A stretch of 6,871 nt of DNA, from the NCBI GenBank assembly GCA_045604025.1, contig JAZUNG010000200.1, positions 1 through 6,871 of the forward strand, in the 5' to 3' direction. This document shows, piece by piece, positions 1 through 6,648 of this stretch. A program made the position numbers and the translations under genes. This DNA is from RGIG5612 sp045604025. GTDB lineage: Bacteria; Bacillota; Clostridia; Lachnospirales; Lachnospiraceae. Within the stretch, counting starts at the first letter, position 1. Each line of letters opens with the position of its first letter. The notes under the pieces were generated by a model that saw only the letters and a list, made by a program, of their open reading frames with translations, searched no databases and was not told where the DNA came from.

Positions 1-845
1 CTTATATGGACCTTCACCTTGAAGATGAAGATTCACTTTCTGAGAAATTCTACAATAAAGAGCGCGGAAAGATCGATATTGCAGTGTTCAGATTTCCGCG
101 CATATCCAATTTTACTGACTTCGATGTTTTTGAACAATTTGATGATGTATCCGTAAGATATATCACCGGTATTCATGAACTGGGCAGCCCCGATATGATA
201 GTACTTCCGGGCTCCAAGAGCACGGTATCAGACCTCGAATGGATGAAGGAAACACATCTGGCAGAGGCTGTGAGCGCATTTGCCGCGAAAGGGAGGCCTG
301 TTTTCGGTATCTGTGGGGGCTACCAGATGCTGGGTATATCTGTATCTGACCCCGACGGAGTTGAGGGAACCACAGACCGTGGAGAGGTTTCCGGACTGGG
401 GCTTCTTCCTACAAAGACAGTTCTTACAGGCTCCAAGCTCACCAGACAGTATACCGGGCAGTTTGTTCACGCAGAAGGCATATTCCGAAGCCTTGCAGGC
501 AAAACCGTGGAAGGTTATGAGATCCACATGGGACAGACCGAACCTGCCTTCGCTGAAGATAATGCACAGGCGGAAGAGCCCATGGCAGAATTCACATCCG
601 GCGGGACAGGATCATGCAGAGGAAATGTATATGGAACCTATGTCCATGGAGTTTTCGATAAAAGGGAGATTGCAGCTGAGATCATCAGAGTCCTTGCCGA
701 AAACGCAGGCGTGCAGATCGATACTGACAGAGTGACAGATCAGAAGCAGTTCAAGGAAAGCCAGTATGATCTGCTTGCTGATACCATGAGACAATATCTG
801 GATATGGATGCGATCTACGGAATGCTGCAACTGGAAAAAAGATAG
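1..845 (+). CDS. cobQ: Cobyric acid synthase (glutamine-hydrolysing), C-terminal part, 5' partial
   Basis: CobQ/CbiP amidates adenosylcobyrinate a,c-diamide at four side chains, using glutamine and ATP, to give adenosylcobyrate in the cytoplasm. The frame is open to the left edge (first whole codon at 3). The methionine at 6 is internal, because family members have about 500 residues and the N-terminal ATP-binding synthetase domain is missing here. Counting from that methionine, PRISNFTDFD (31-40) and VLPGSKST (66-73) are typical of CobQ. GICGGYQMLG (101-110) holds the glutaminase nucleophile Cys103 (codon 312-314). EGYEIHMGQTE (169-179) and YGTYVHGVFD (209-218) follow, the latter with the catalytic His214 (codon 645-647). 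The PRISNFTDFD signature and four-amidation context favour CobQ over the a,c-diamide synthase CbiA. The stop is TAG, two bases before cobT. The class I glutaminase domain appears intact. Confidence 0.95.
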   Translation, partial: YMDLHLEDEDSLSEKFYNKERGKIDIAVFRFPRISNFTDFDVFEQFDDVSVRYITGIHELGSPDMIVLPGSKSTVSDLEWMKETHLAEAVSAFAAKGRPVFGICGGYQMLGISVSDPDGVEGTTDRGEVSGLGLLPTKTVLTGSKLTRQYTGQFVHAEGIFRSLAGKTVEGYEIHMGQTEPAFAEDNAQAEEPMAEFTSGGTGSCRGNVYGTYVHGVFDKREIAAEIIRVLAENAGVQIDTDRVTDQKQFKESQYDLLADTMRQYLDMDAIYGMLQLEKR

Positions 846-847
846 TT

Positions 848-1867
848 ATGGATATTTACGGAAAGATACGATCACGATGGGATACGATAGCCAAGCCGCT
901 GGACGGGCTGGGTGTACTGGAGGACCTGATCTGCAGGATCGGTGCCGTGCAGGAAACCGTCACACCTGATATCAGCCGCAGATGCGTACTGATCATGTGC
1001 GCCGACAACGGCATCGTAGAGGAAGGTATCAGCCAGACCAGTCAGGATGTGACATATACCGTGGCTTCCTGGATGGGCAGGAATGAGAGCTCCGTCTGCC
1101 ATCTGGCGCAGGTTGCCAGGGCAGATGTGATCCCGGTCGATATCGGTATATGTTCACCGAATACTCCGGAAGGCGTGCTGGACAGAAAGGTGGTTCAGGG
1201 AACCCGAAACTTCCTGAAGGAGCCTGCCATGACATCTGAAGAGTGTCATCAGGCGATCGATACCGGCATAGAGCTGGTCAGAAAGTGCAGGGAAAGGGGC
1301 TATACGATAGCCGCATCCGGAGAGATGGGTATCGGAAATACAACCACTGCTTCCGCACTGGCGGAAATATTCCTTGGAGACGGCTCAGGCAGCCTGGTGG
1401 GAAGAGGAGCAGGTCTGGATGACAGCAAGCTGAAGAATAAAAGACAGGTAGTTAAGAAGGCATATGAGCTGTACAGCGCTCTGGAGCCGTTTGATGTGCT
1501 GCGTTCCATAGGCGGAGCGGATATAGCAGGGCTTGCAGGCATCTTCATAGGTGGAGCCAGATATAACATGCCTGTGATCATAGACGGTGCCATTAGCGCT
1601 ATGGCTGCGGTATGTGCGGAACTGATCGAGCCGGGTGCAAAAAAAAGCATGATACCGTCTCATATAGGAAAAGAACGGACAGTAGAGGCAGCCCTTAAGT
1701 TCCTGGGATTGGATGAGTTGGCCATGATCCATGGCAGACTGGCCCTTGGAGAGGGGACAGGAGCAGTCATGATGTTCCCGCTGCTGGATATGGCTCTTGA
1801 TTATTATCTTCATGCACTGCGGTTTGAAGAGACCGCGGTGGAACAGTACGAGAGGTTTTCAAAATGA
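848..1867 (+). CDS. cobT: Nicotinate-nucleotide--dimethylbenzimidazole phosphoribosyltransferase
   Basis: CobT transfers ribose phosphate from nicotinate mononucleotide to the lower-ligand base, giving alpha-ribazole 5'-phosphate in the cytoplasm. The 339-residue protein is close to the usual length of about 350. Recognisable blocks are KPLDGLGVLED (16-26), equivalent to KPxGSLGxLE; ADNGIVEEG (52-60), a form common in clostridial CobT; GEMGIGNTTTASAL (158-171), the glycine-rich phosphate-binding region; GGADIAGLAG (222-231); and GEGTGA (301-306). Glu302 in the last block corresponds to the catalytic base Glu317 of the Salmonella enzyme. The first ATG after the cobQ stop is used, and only a weak purine stretch precedes it, so translation may be coupled to cobQ. 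The end overlaps the cobU start as ATGA. The sequence alone does not tell which base is activated; CobT enzymes of anaerobes can use several benzimidazoles or adenine. Confidence 0.96.
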   Translation: MDIYGKIRSRWDTIAKPLDGLGVLEDLICRIGAVQETVTPDISRRCVLIMCADNGIVEEGISQTSQDVTYTVASWMGRNESSVCHLAQVARADVIPVDIGICSPNTPEGVLDRKVVQGTRNFLKEPAMTSEECHQAIDTGIELVRKCRERGYTIAASGEMGIGNTTTASALAEIFLGDGSGSLVGRGAGLDDSKLKNKRQVVKKAYELYSALEPFDVLRSIGGADIAGLAGIFIGGARYNMPVIIDGAISAMAAVCAELIEPGAKKSMIPSHIGKERTVEAALKFLGLDELAMIHGRLALGEGTGAVMMFPLLDMALDYYLHALRFEETAVEQYERFSK

Positions 1868-2373
1868 CGATCACTGTGATAGGAGGACCGGACAGCGGCA
1901 AGTCTCTGCAGGCAGAGACGCTTGTTTGCGATATGTCTGACAGTGATCATCGGTATTATATAGCGACCATGATCCCTTACAGAGAAGAAGGAAGGGCCAG
2001 GGTCGAAAAACACCGCCTGATGCGCGAAGGCAAAGGATTTATAACGATAGAGCAGGCTATGGATGTATCTGAGGCTCTTAAGGGGATCCGGTCACCCGAA
2101 GATGCAACAGTCCTTCTGGAGTGTATCACCAATCTGGCGGCAAATGAGATGTTTGAGCGAGGCTGCTATGATACGGCAGCCCTTACAGATAAGATCATCA
2201 CAGATGTGAAGAAGATCCGAGATTCAGTCAGGAATCTCGTGATAGTGAGCAACAGATTTGAAGAGGATGCTTCATTTGACCATGAAACCCGCCTCTATGT
2301 ACAGCTGATGAATGATCTGAACGATGAATTGAAGAAGATATCTGACCGGTGTGTCATGATAAGGCAGGAGTGA
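1864..2373 (+). CDS. cobU: Adenosylcobinamide kinase / adenosylcobinamide-phosphate guanylyltransferase
   Basis: CobU phosphorylates adenosylcobinamide and then transfers GMP to it, making AdoCbi-GDP for CobS. The 169-residue protein starts with the P-loop GGPDSGKS (7-14), followed by YIATM (32-36). RVEKHR (46-51) aligns with RIQHHK of Salmonella CobU, so His50 matches the guanylylated His46 while the neighbouring His45 is a lysine. LLECITNL (84-91) is another family hallmark. The usual V(S/T)NEVG motif reads VSNRFE here (128-133), and the protein stops at about the point where others continue with a short GxPxxIK-like tail, so it is roughly 10 residues shorter than the Salmonella protein. 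The core active-site elements remain, so activity is likely. The ATG overlaps the cobT stop, and AGAGG at 1851-1855 can serve as ribosome binding site. Confidence 0.92.
   Translation: MTITVIGGPDSGKSLQAETLVCDMSDSDHRYYIATMIPYREEGRARVEKHRLMREGKGFITIEQAMDVSEALKGIRSPEDATVLLECITNLAANEMFERGCYDTAALTDKIITDVKKIRDSVRNLVIVSNRFEEDASFDHETRLYVQLMNDLNDELKKISDRCVMIRQE
2366..2370 (+). promoter_or_regulatory. Ribosome binding site of cobS
   Basis: AGGAG ends five bases before the ATG at 2376. It selects that start over an in-frame ATG at 2349, which lies inside cobU and has no comparable site. The site is inside the last codons of cobU. Confidence 0.8.
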
Positions 2374-2375
2374 CC

Positions 2376-3161
2376 ATGAAGGCAGCCAGGGCGTTTGCCA
2401 TAGCTTTTTCCCTATATTCCAGGATACCTATGCCCAGGTTTGACTGGAAAAAAGAAGATATGCGTCTGTGCATAGCCTTTTTTCCGTGGGTAGGTGCTGT
2501 GATCGGTCTGGTTTATTATGGCGTTGTACATTTCGGGAAACTGATCAAGATCCCTGATATAGCGCTGGTCCTCATAATGACAGCGGTTCCGCTGCTCATT
2601 ACGGGCGGTTTCCATGTGGACGGATACATGGACACCAAAGACGCCCTGAATTCTTATAAATCCAGAGAAGAAAAACTGAAGATATTAAAGGATCCGCATA
2701 CAGGCGCATTTGCTGTGATATGGCTGGGAATATGCGGACTTGTATATATAGCAGCTCAGATGGTCATGATATCGGACGAGGCTGTACCTATGCTGGCAGG
2801 CGTGACCGCCTGTGGTTTTGTGCTGGCAAGATGCATGTCCGCTTTCTGCGTGATACTGCTGAAGCCCGCCCGCGATGACGGTATGATGAAGCAGGAGTCA
2901 GAAGATGCCATAAGAGCCAGGAAGGGCAATCTGATCATTCTGGCAGTAGAGACCGCTGCAGTCCTGGCCGGCATGTTTCTTTTTGACTGGAAAGCGGCTG
3001 CATTTGCAGTGGCGGCAGCCATATGCTGGTGTCTGATCTATGCAAACAGATGCAGCAGGATATTTGGCGGAACAACAGGTGACACTGCCGGATATTTTCT
3101 GGTTAAGTGTGAGGTTTATATGACAGTGGCTGTAGCGGCTGCTGCATTGATCTTTTCATGA
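2376..3161 (+). CDS. cobS: Adenosylcobinamide-GDP ribazoletransferase (cobalamin synthase), membrane protein
   Basis: CobS joins AdoCbi-GDP with alpha-ribazole (or its 5'-phosphate) in the membrane, giving adenosylcobalamin (phosphate) and GMP. The ATG at 2376 gives 261 residues, near the family's usual 250. FSLYSRIPMP (11-20) is the typical N-terminal block. GGFHVDGYMDT (77-87) carries the acidic HxDGxxDT motif expected to bind a divalent metal, and KILKDPHTGAFAVI (102-115) matches the KDPHTGAFAVI form of clostridial CobS. RIFGGTTGDTAGY (228-240) is the C-terminal GGxTGDxxG motif. By eye there are about six or seven hydrophobic segments, near 32-52, 60-78, 112-132, 138-162, 185-203, 207-223 and 246-261. 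A strong ribosome binding site sets the start, 2 bases after cobU. The end overlaps cobC as ATGA. The assignment is secure from motifs and context. Confidence 0.95.
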   Translation: MKAARAFAIAFSLYSRIPMPRFDWKKEDMRLCIAFFPWVGAVIGLVYYGVVHFGKLIKIPDIALVLIMTAVPLLITGGFHVDGYMDTKDALNSYKSREEKLKILKDPHTGAFAVIWLGICGLVYIAAQMVMISDEAVPMLAGVTACGFVLARCMSAFCVILLKPARDDGMMKQESEDAIRARKGNLIILAVETAAVLAGMFLFDWKAAAFAVAAAICWCLIYANRCSRIFGGTTGDTAGYFLVKCEVYMTVAVAAAALIFS

Positions 3162-3799
3162 ACGGAACAGACAGGAGCATACACTGCATTCTGATCAGGC
3201 ATGGTGCCACGAAAGGAAATGCAGAGAAAAGATATATAGGATGCAGGACTGATGAGCCACTCTCTGTCATCGGGGCAGCAGCCATCAGTAAAGATATCGC
3301 GGCCGGCAGGGACGACCTGGTATTTACCAGTCCCATGAAGAGGGCTGTGGAGACTGCGGAGCTGATGTTTCCCGGTCTTACCGGGATCGTCATAGAAGAA
3401 CTGACAGAAACCGATTTCGGACTGTTTGAAGGAAAGAATTACCTGGAGCTGAACGGAAACGCTGAGTACCAGAGCTGGATAGACAGCGGAGGGACAGCAC
3501 CGTTTCCCGGTGGGGAGTCACCGGATGAGTTCAGAGCCAGATCGGTCAGAGGGTTCGAGAAGGCCCTTAGATCCTCGCTGGAAGCAGGATGTGACAGGAT
3601 ATGGATCGTTGCTCATGGCGGCACTCTGATGTCTGTCATGAGCCATCTGACAGGAAAAGACTATTTTGACTTCCAGGTCAGCTGCGGTCATGGGTTTGAG
3701 ATATGCTGCACAGTCAATGCAGGCCCTGATGGAGAGCTGAGGTATGAATGTACTCATTGGCAGCCGTGGAGGTCAGATGTGGGCAGGGAGAAACTATGA
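3158..3799 (+). CDS. cobC: Alpha-ribazole phosphatase, histidine phosphatase superfamily
   Basis: This is a cytoplasmic phosphatase of the phosphoglycerate-mutase-like histidine phosphatase superfamily. LIRHGATKGN (12-21) carries the phosphorylated nucleophile His15 and Arg14. FTSPMKRAVETA (56-67) supplies Arg62, ELTETDFGLFEG (81-92) the likely acid Glu84, and VAHGG (151-155) the second histidine, His153. The length of 213 residues is usual. The superfamily is broad and motifs alone would not separate it from other mutase-like phosphatases. The position directly after cobT, cobU and cobS supports removal of the 5'-phosphate from alpha-ribazole phosphate or adenosylcobalamin 5'-phosphate. The ATG overlaps the cobS stop (ATGA) and has no purine-rich ribosome binding site upstream, which suggests reinitiation by ribosomes finishing cobS. 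The end overlaps cbiB in the same way. Confidence 0.88.
   Translation: MNGTDRSIHCILIRHGATKGNAEKRYIGCRTDEPLSVIGAAAISKDIAAGRDDLVFTSPMKRAVETAELMFPGLTGIVIEELTETDFGLFEGKNYLELNGNAEYQSWIDSGGTAPFPGGESPDEFRARSVRGFEKALRSSLEAGCDRIWIVAHGGTLMSVMSHLTGKDYFDFQVSCGHGFEICCTVNAGPDGELRYECTHWQPWRSDVGREKL
3785..3790 (+). promoter_or_regulatory. Ribosome binding site of cbiB
   Basis: AGGGAG ends five bases before the ATG at 3796. It supports that start rather than the in-frame ATG at 3748, which would add 16 residues unlike the family N-terminus and overlap cobC by about 50 bases. Confidence 0.8.
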
Positions 3800-4842
3800 T
3801 CGGATATCATATAATAGCACTGGCAGCAGGTGTCATACTGGATCTGATCATCGGAGACCCTTATTGGATGCCGCATCCGATCCGTCTGATAGGACGTTTT
3901 ATCGGATGGCTGGACAGGAGGGCACTCCCCGAAGAGATACGTTCACGTACAGACGGCACAGATGAGGCTGCAGCTGGTCCCGCCAGAGATCAGGCTGCTG
4001 AGCGCAGGAAGGGACGTCTGATCGTACTGGCAGTTACTGTATCCACATTCCTGGTCACGGGAGCGATCATTGTGGGAGCATATCTGATCTATCCGTGGGC
4101 CGGATGCGCAGTCGAAGCCATCCTTACCGCGTATATTCTGGCCGCAGCAAGTCTGCGCAGGGAAAGCATGAAGGTATGCACTGCGCTGCTGAAGGGCGAT
4201 GTCACACAGGCCAGAAGAGCAGTTTCCATGATAGTGGGACGTGATACTGAAGCATTGGACAGTGAAGGCATTGCCAAGGCAGCGGTTGAGACAGTTGCCG
4301 AGAATACCTCTGACGGAGTTATCGCTCCGTTTCTGTATACAGTTATCGGAGGACCGATACTCGGGATGCTGTACAAATCGGTCAATACCATGGATTCGAT
4401 GATCGGATATAAGAACAACCGCTACATTGATCTCGGAAGAGCAGCTGCGAGACTGGATGACGTGGTAAACTTCATACCTGCCAGGATCAGTGCATGGCTG
4501 ATCATATCTGCGGCCTTTATAGTGGAGCATTTTGGAGGAAAGAAGAGAAAACTCTATAGCGCGTCCAGAGCTGTGAAAATATTTAAGAGAGATCGCTTTA
4601 ACCATAAGAGTCCGAACTCTGCACAGACAGAGAGTGCTGTAGCAGGAGCTCTGGGCGTCATGTTGGCAGGGGATGCTTATTACTTTGGGAAGAAGGTCAG
4701 CAAGCCTACCATTGGAGACGCAATGCGTTCGGTAGAGCCTGAAGATATCAGACGTACAAATAAACTGATGTATATCGCATACCTCGCTGCAGCTATCATC
4801 TGTACGGGAGTATGGGTGATCATATATTTCACCACCAGGTGA
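3796..4842 (+). CDS. cbiB: Adenosylcobinamide-phosphate synthase, membrane protein
   Basis: CbiB (CobD in the aerobic-pathway nomenclature) attaches (R)-1-aminopropan-2-yl phosphate to adenosylcobyrate, forming adenosylcobinamide phosphate at the membrane. Starting at 3796 the protein has 348 residues and opens with a hydrophobic stretch running into DLIIGDPYWMPHPIRLIGR (16-34), the family signature. AVETVAENTSDGVIAP (163-178), YKSVNTMDSMIGYKN (193-207) and HKSPNSAQTES (270-280) followed by AGALGVMLAGDAYYFG (283-298) are the other conserved blocks. Hydrophobic segments are visible near 5-19, 75-99, 103-120, 178-195, 232-246 and 325-345. A charged, low-complexity loop at about 41-75 is longer than the equivalent region of Salmonella CbiB, which makes the protein somewhat longer than the typical 320. 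The gene overlaps cobC as ATGA. cobD, whose product makes the substrate, follows in the same reading frame after 15 bases. Confidence 0.95.
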   Translation: MIGYHIIALAAGVILDLIIGDPYWMPHPIRLIGRFIGWLDRRALPEEIRSRTDGTDEAAAGPARDQAAERRKGRLIVLAVTVSTFLVTGAIIVGAYLIYPWAGCAVEAILTAYILAAASLRRESMKVCTALLKGDVTQARRAVSMIVGRDTEALDSEGIAKAAVETVAENTSDGVIAPFLYTVIGGPILGMLYKSVNTMDSMIGYKNNRYIDLGRAAARLDDVVNFIPARISAWLIISAAFIVEHFGGKKRKLYSASRAVKIFKRDRFNHKSPNSAQTESAVAGALGVMLAGDAYYFGKKVSKPTIGDAMRSVEPEDIRRTNKLMYIAYLAAAIICTGVWVIIYFTTR

Positions 4843-4857
4843 TATTACGGATACAGA

Positions 4858-6003
4858 ATGGAACACGTTACATTCAACAGTATATATAACGGACTGGTAT
4901 CCACCGCTCCTCATGGGGGCGATGTCTACAGCCATGACGTGGATCTGGATTTCTCGGTAAATACAAATCCATGCGCGGACACGCTGCTGAGGGCTGTATT
5001 TTCAGGGAACTATGAGGAACTGGAGGATACGCCTTTCTTAAGCAGGTATGTGGATGCTTTTTCGCAGGTAAAGGATGCTGCCATGCGCGGGCTGCAGCTG
5101 GCGGTTCAGTATCCGGATCTGAGATGTGAGGTGCTTAAACGTGAGATATCGCACATGGAACACGTTGAGCCGGAGCGCATAGTCTGCGGAAACGGAGCTT
5201 CAGAGCTGTTTATGGCCATTGTGCGTGCCGTAAGGCCTGCCAGGGCGTTGATTGTGGCGCCATGCTATTCCGGATATGAATACGCATTGAACGCGGAAGG
5301 CTGCGATATCCTGAGATATGAACTGAAGGAAGATAACGGCTTCACAGTGCAGGAGGATCTGCCGGAGATGCTGACAGATGCTATCGATATCTTCTTCCTT
5401 GCACAGCCGAACAACCCGACAGGCAGGCTCGTAGAGTCACAGCTGATGGACAGGATAGTGCAGTCATGTGAGGAGAAAAACATTATCCTGGTTACAGATG
5501 CATGTTTCTATCCGCTGGCAACAGATGGACTTCTGGCAGCAGAAGGAAACCACGTAATAGTGAAGGCATTTACAAAGACCATGGCTATCCCTGGACTCAG
5601 ACTCGGATATCTGACCTCCGGCAGCCGGGAACTGAAAGAAAAAATAGAATGTCAGCTGTCAGAGTGGAGTGTGTCATCTGTCGCGCAGGAGGCAGGATGC
5701 GCTGCAGCGCGCGTGTGTGCCCGGACAGACTTTCTGGAAGCATCCAGACAGTATATAGCCCGTGAAAGGAAATATCTGAAGAACAGGATCGAGGCAGCAG
5801 GACTTACGGTTTATGACAGTGATACCTGTTATCTCCTGGTTAAAGGGAGGCCCGGAATGTGGAATCTGCTGCTGGATGAGAAGATACTGGTCAGAAACTG
5901 TGAGAACTTCTCAGGACTGGGACCGGAGTATATCAGGATAGCCGTAAAAATGCATAAAGACAATATAGTTCTGGCAGAACAGATCGCATCATTACTGAGA
6001 TAA
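4858..6003 (+). CDS. cobD: Threonine-phosphate decarboxylase (PLP-dependent, aminotransferase fold)
   Basis: CobD decarboxylates O-phospho-L-threonine to (R)-1-aminopropan-2-yl phosphate, the linker used by CbiB. The 381-residue protein has the class I/II aminotransferase fold, close to histidinol-phosphate aminotransferase. HGGDVY (19-24) and DFSVNTNP (31-38) mark the N-terminus. AQPNNPTG (182-189) and Asp214 contact the cofactor. AFTKTMAIPGLRLGY (237-251) holds the PLP lysine Lys240, and YIRIAVK (358-364) the carboxylate-binding Arg360. The start is the only ATG between the cbiB stop and the HGG motif. Its ribosome binding site is poor: the nearest candidate, AGGTGA, is about 15 bases upstream and contains the cbiB stop. 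Two oddities are an extra segment of about 26 residues at roughly 39-64, and TDACF in place of the usual DE(A/C)F around Asp214. HisC is the main alternative, but HGG plus the cob context favour CobD. Confidence 0.9.
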   Translation: MEHVTFNSIYNGLVSTAPHGGDVYSHDVDLDFSVNTNPCADTLLRAVFSGNYEELEDTPFLSRYVDAFSQVKDAAMRGLQLAVQYPDLRCEVLKREISHMEHVEPERIVCGNGASELFMAIVRAVRPARALIVAPCYSGYEYALNAEGCDILRYELKEDNGFTVQEDLPEMLTDAIDIFFLAQPNNPTGRLVESQLMDRIVQSCEEKNIILVTDACFYPLATDGLLAAEGNHVIVKAFTKTMAIPGLRLGYLTSGSRELKEKIECQLSEWSVSSVAQEAGCAAARVCARTDFLEASRQYIARERKYLKNRIEAAGLTVYDSDTCYLLVKGRPGMWNLLLDEKILVRNCENFSGLGPEYIRIAVKMHKDNIVLAEQIASLLR

Positions 6004-6009
6004 GAGGAG
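6004..6009 (+). promoter_or_regulatory. Ribosome binding site of cbiC
   Basis: GAGGAG lies directly after the cobD stop and ends five bases before the cbiC ATG at 6015. It is a strong site, in contrast to the weak signals before cobD and cbiD. Confidence 0.75.
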
Positions 6010-6014
6010 ACCGA

Positions 6015-6641
6015 ATGAAGACAGAGCATGTGCTGCCGGCTGATATCGAAAAAAGGAGCTTCGAGATCATCGCCGGTGAACTGAGAGGCAGAGGAATAGA
6101 GCTGGCAGAAGAAAACCGCAAGGTGATCATGCGTGCCATTCATACAACAGCTGATTTCGACTATGCGGATACGCTGACGTTTTCAGAAGGCGCCGTGGAG
6201 ACCATCAAAGAACTCATCCGGAACGGTGCATATATCGTGACGGATACCAACATGGCGCTGGCAGGCATCAATAAAAAGAAGCTGGCTTCATTTGGCGGGC
6301 AGGCTGTATGCTTCATGGCAGATGAGGACGTAGCGAAAGAGGCAAAAGAGAAGAATACTACCAGAGCCAGCGTCAGCATGGAGCATGCCGCCAGGATAGA
6401 CAGGCCTGTGATATTTGCGGTCGGAAATGCGCCGACGGCACTCATCACACTTAAGGCTATGATGGATGAAGGCAGGTTCAGACCGGCATTTGTTATCGGG
6501 GTTCCTGTAGGATTTGTAAATGTTGAAGCTGCCAAGGAACTGATCCTAGAAAGCGATGTACCGTATATCATCAACCGGGGCAGAAAAGGCGGAAGCAATG
6601 TGGCGGCAGCGATCGTAAACGCGGTCCTGTACGATATGTGA
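6015..6641 (+). CDS. cbiC: Cobalt-precorrin-8 methylmutase
   Basis: CbiC moves the methyl group from C-11 to C-12 of cobalt-precorrin-8, giving cobyrinate in the cytoplasm. The 208-residue length is normal for the family. RAIHTTADFDYA (40-51) contains the catalytic histidine, His43, at the same number as in CobH of the aerobic pathway. TDTNMALAGI (76-85), AVGNAPTAL (135-143), PVGFVNVEAAKE (164-175) and GRKGGSNVAAAI (189-200) are conserved ring-binding and dimer blocks, all present and unbroken. CobH is the aerobic homologue with the same fold. The neighbouring cbiD points to the cobalt-containing anaerobic substrate. The gene follows cobD by 11 bases and has a good ribosome binding site. Confidence 0.96.
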   Translation: MKTEHVLPADIEKRSFEIIAGELRGRGIELAEENRKVIMRAIHTTADFDYADTLTFSEGAVETIKELIRNGAYIVTDTNMALAGINKKKLASFGGQAVCFMADEDVAKEAKEKNTTRASVSMEHAARIDRPVIFAVGNAPTALITLKAMMDEGRFRPAFVIGVPVGFVNVEAAKELILESDVPYIINRGRKGGSNVAAAIVNAVLYDM

Positions 6642-6648
6642 TATTAAA

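Noticed and set aside
280..735. A 151-codon plus-strand frame inside cobQ
   Set aside because: It overlaps the glutaminase domain in another frame, has no conserved motif, and the cobQ frame holds all catalytic residues.
1385..1813. A 142-codon open frame on the minus strand within cobT
   Set aside because: It is antisense to highly conserved cobT motifs, has no recognisable domain and no convincing start signal.
2349..2375. Upstream in-frame start for cobS
   Set aside because: It would add nine residues (beginning MCHDK) unlike CobS N-termini, and the strong AGGAG sits before the ATG at 2376.
3748..3795. Upstream in-frame start for cbiB
   Set aside because: It would add 16 residues before the usual hydrophobic N-terminus. 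AGGGAG and the ATGA overlap both support the ATG at 3796.
4843..4857. The longest gap between genes, checked for a promoter or terminator
   Set aside because: Fifteen bases are too few for either, and no inverted repeat or T-run is present.
3943..4935. A 330-codon open frame on the minus strand, antisense to cbiB
   Set aside because: It is rich in Cys, Ser, His and Arg, matches no family I know, and lies opposite a gene whose conserved motifs span the same bases. It is a by-product of the codon use of cbiB.
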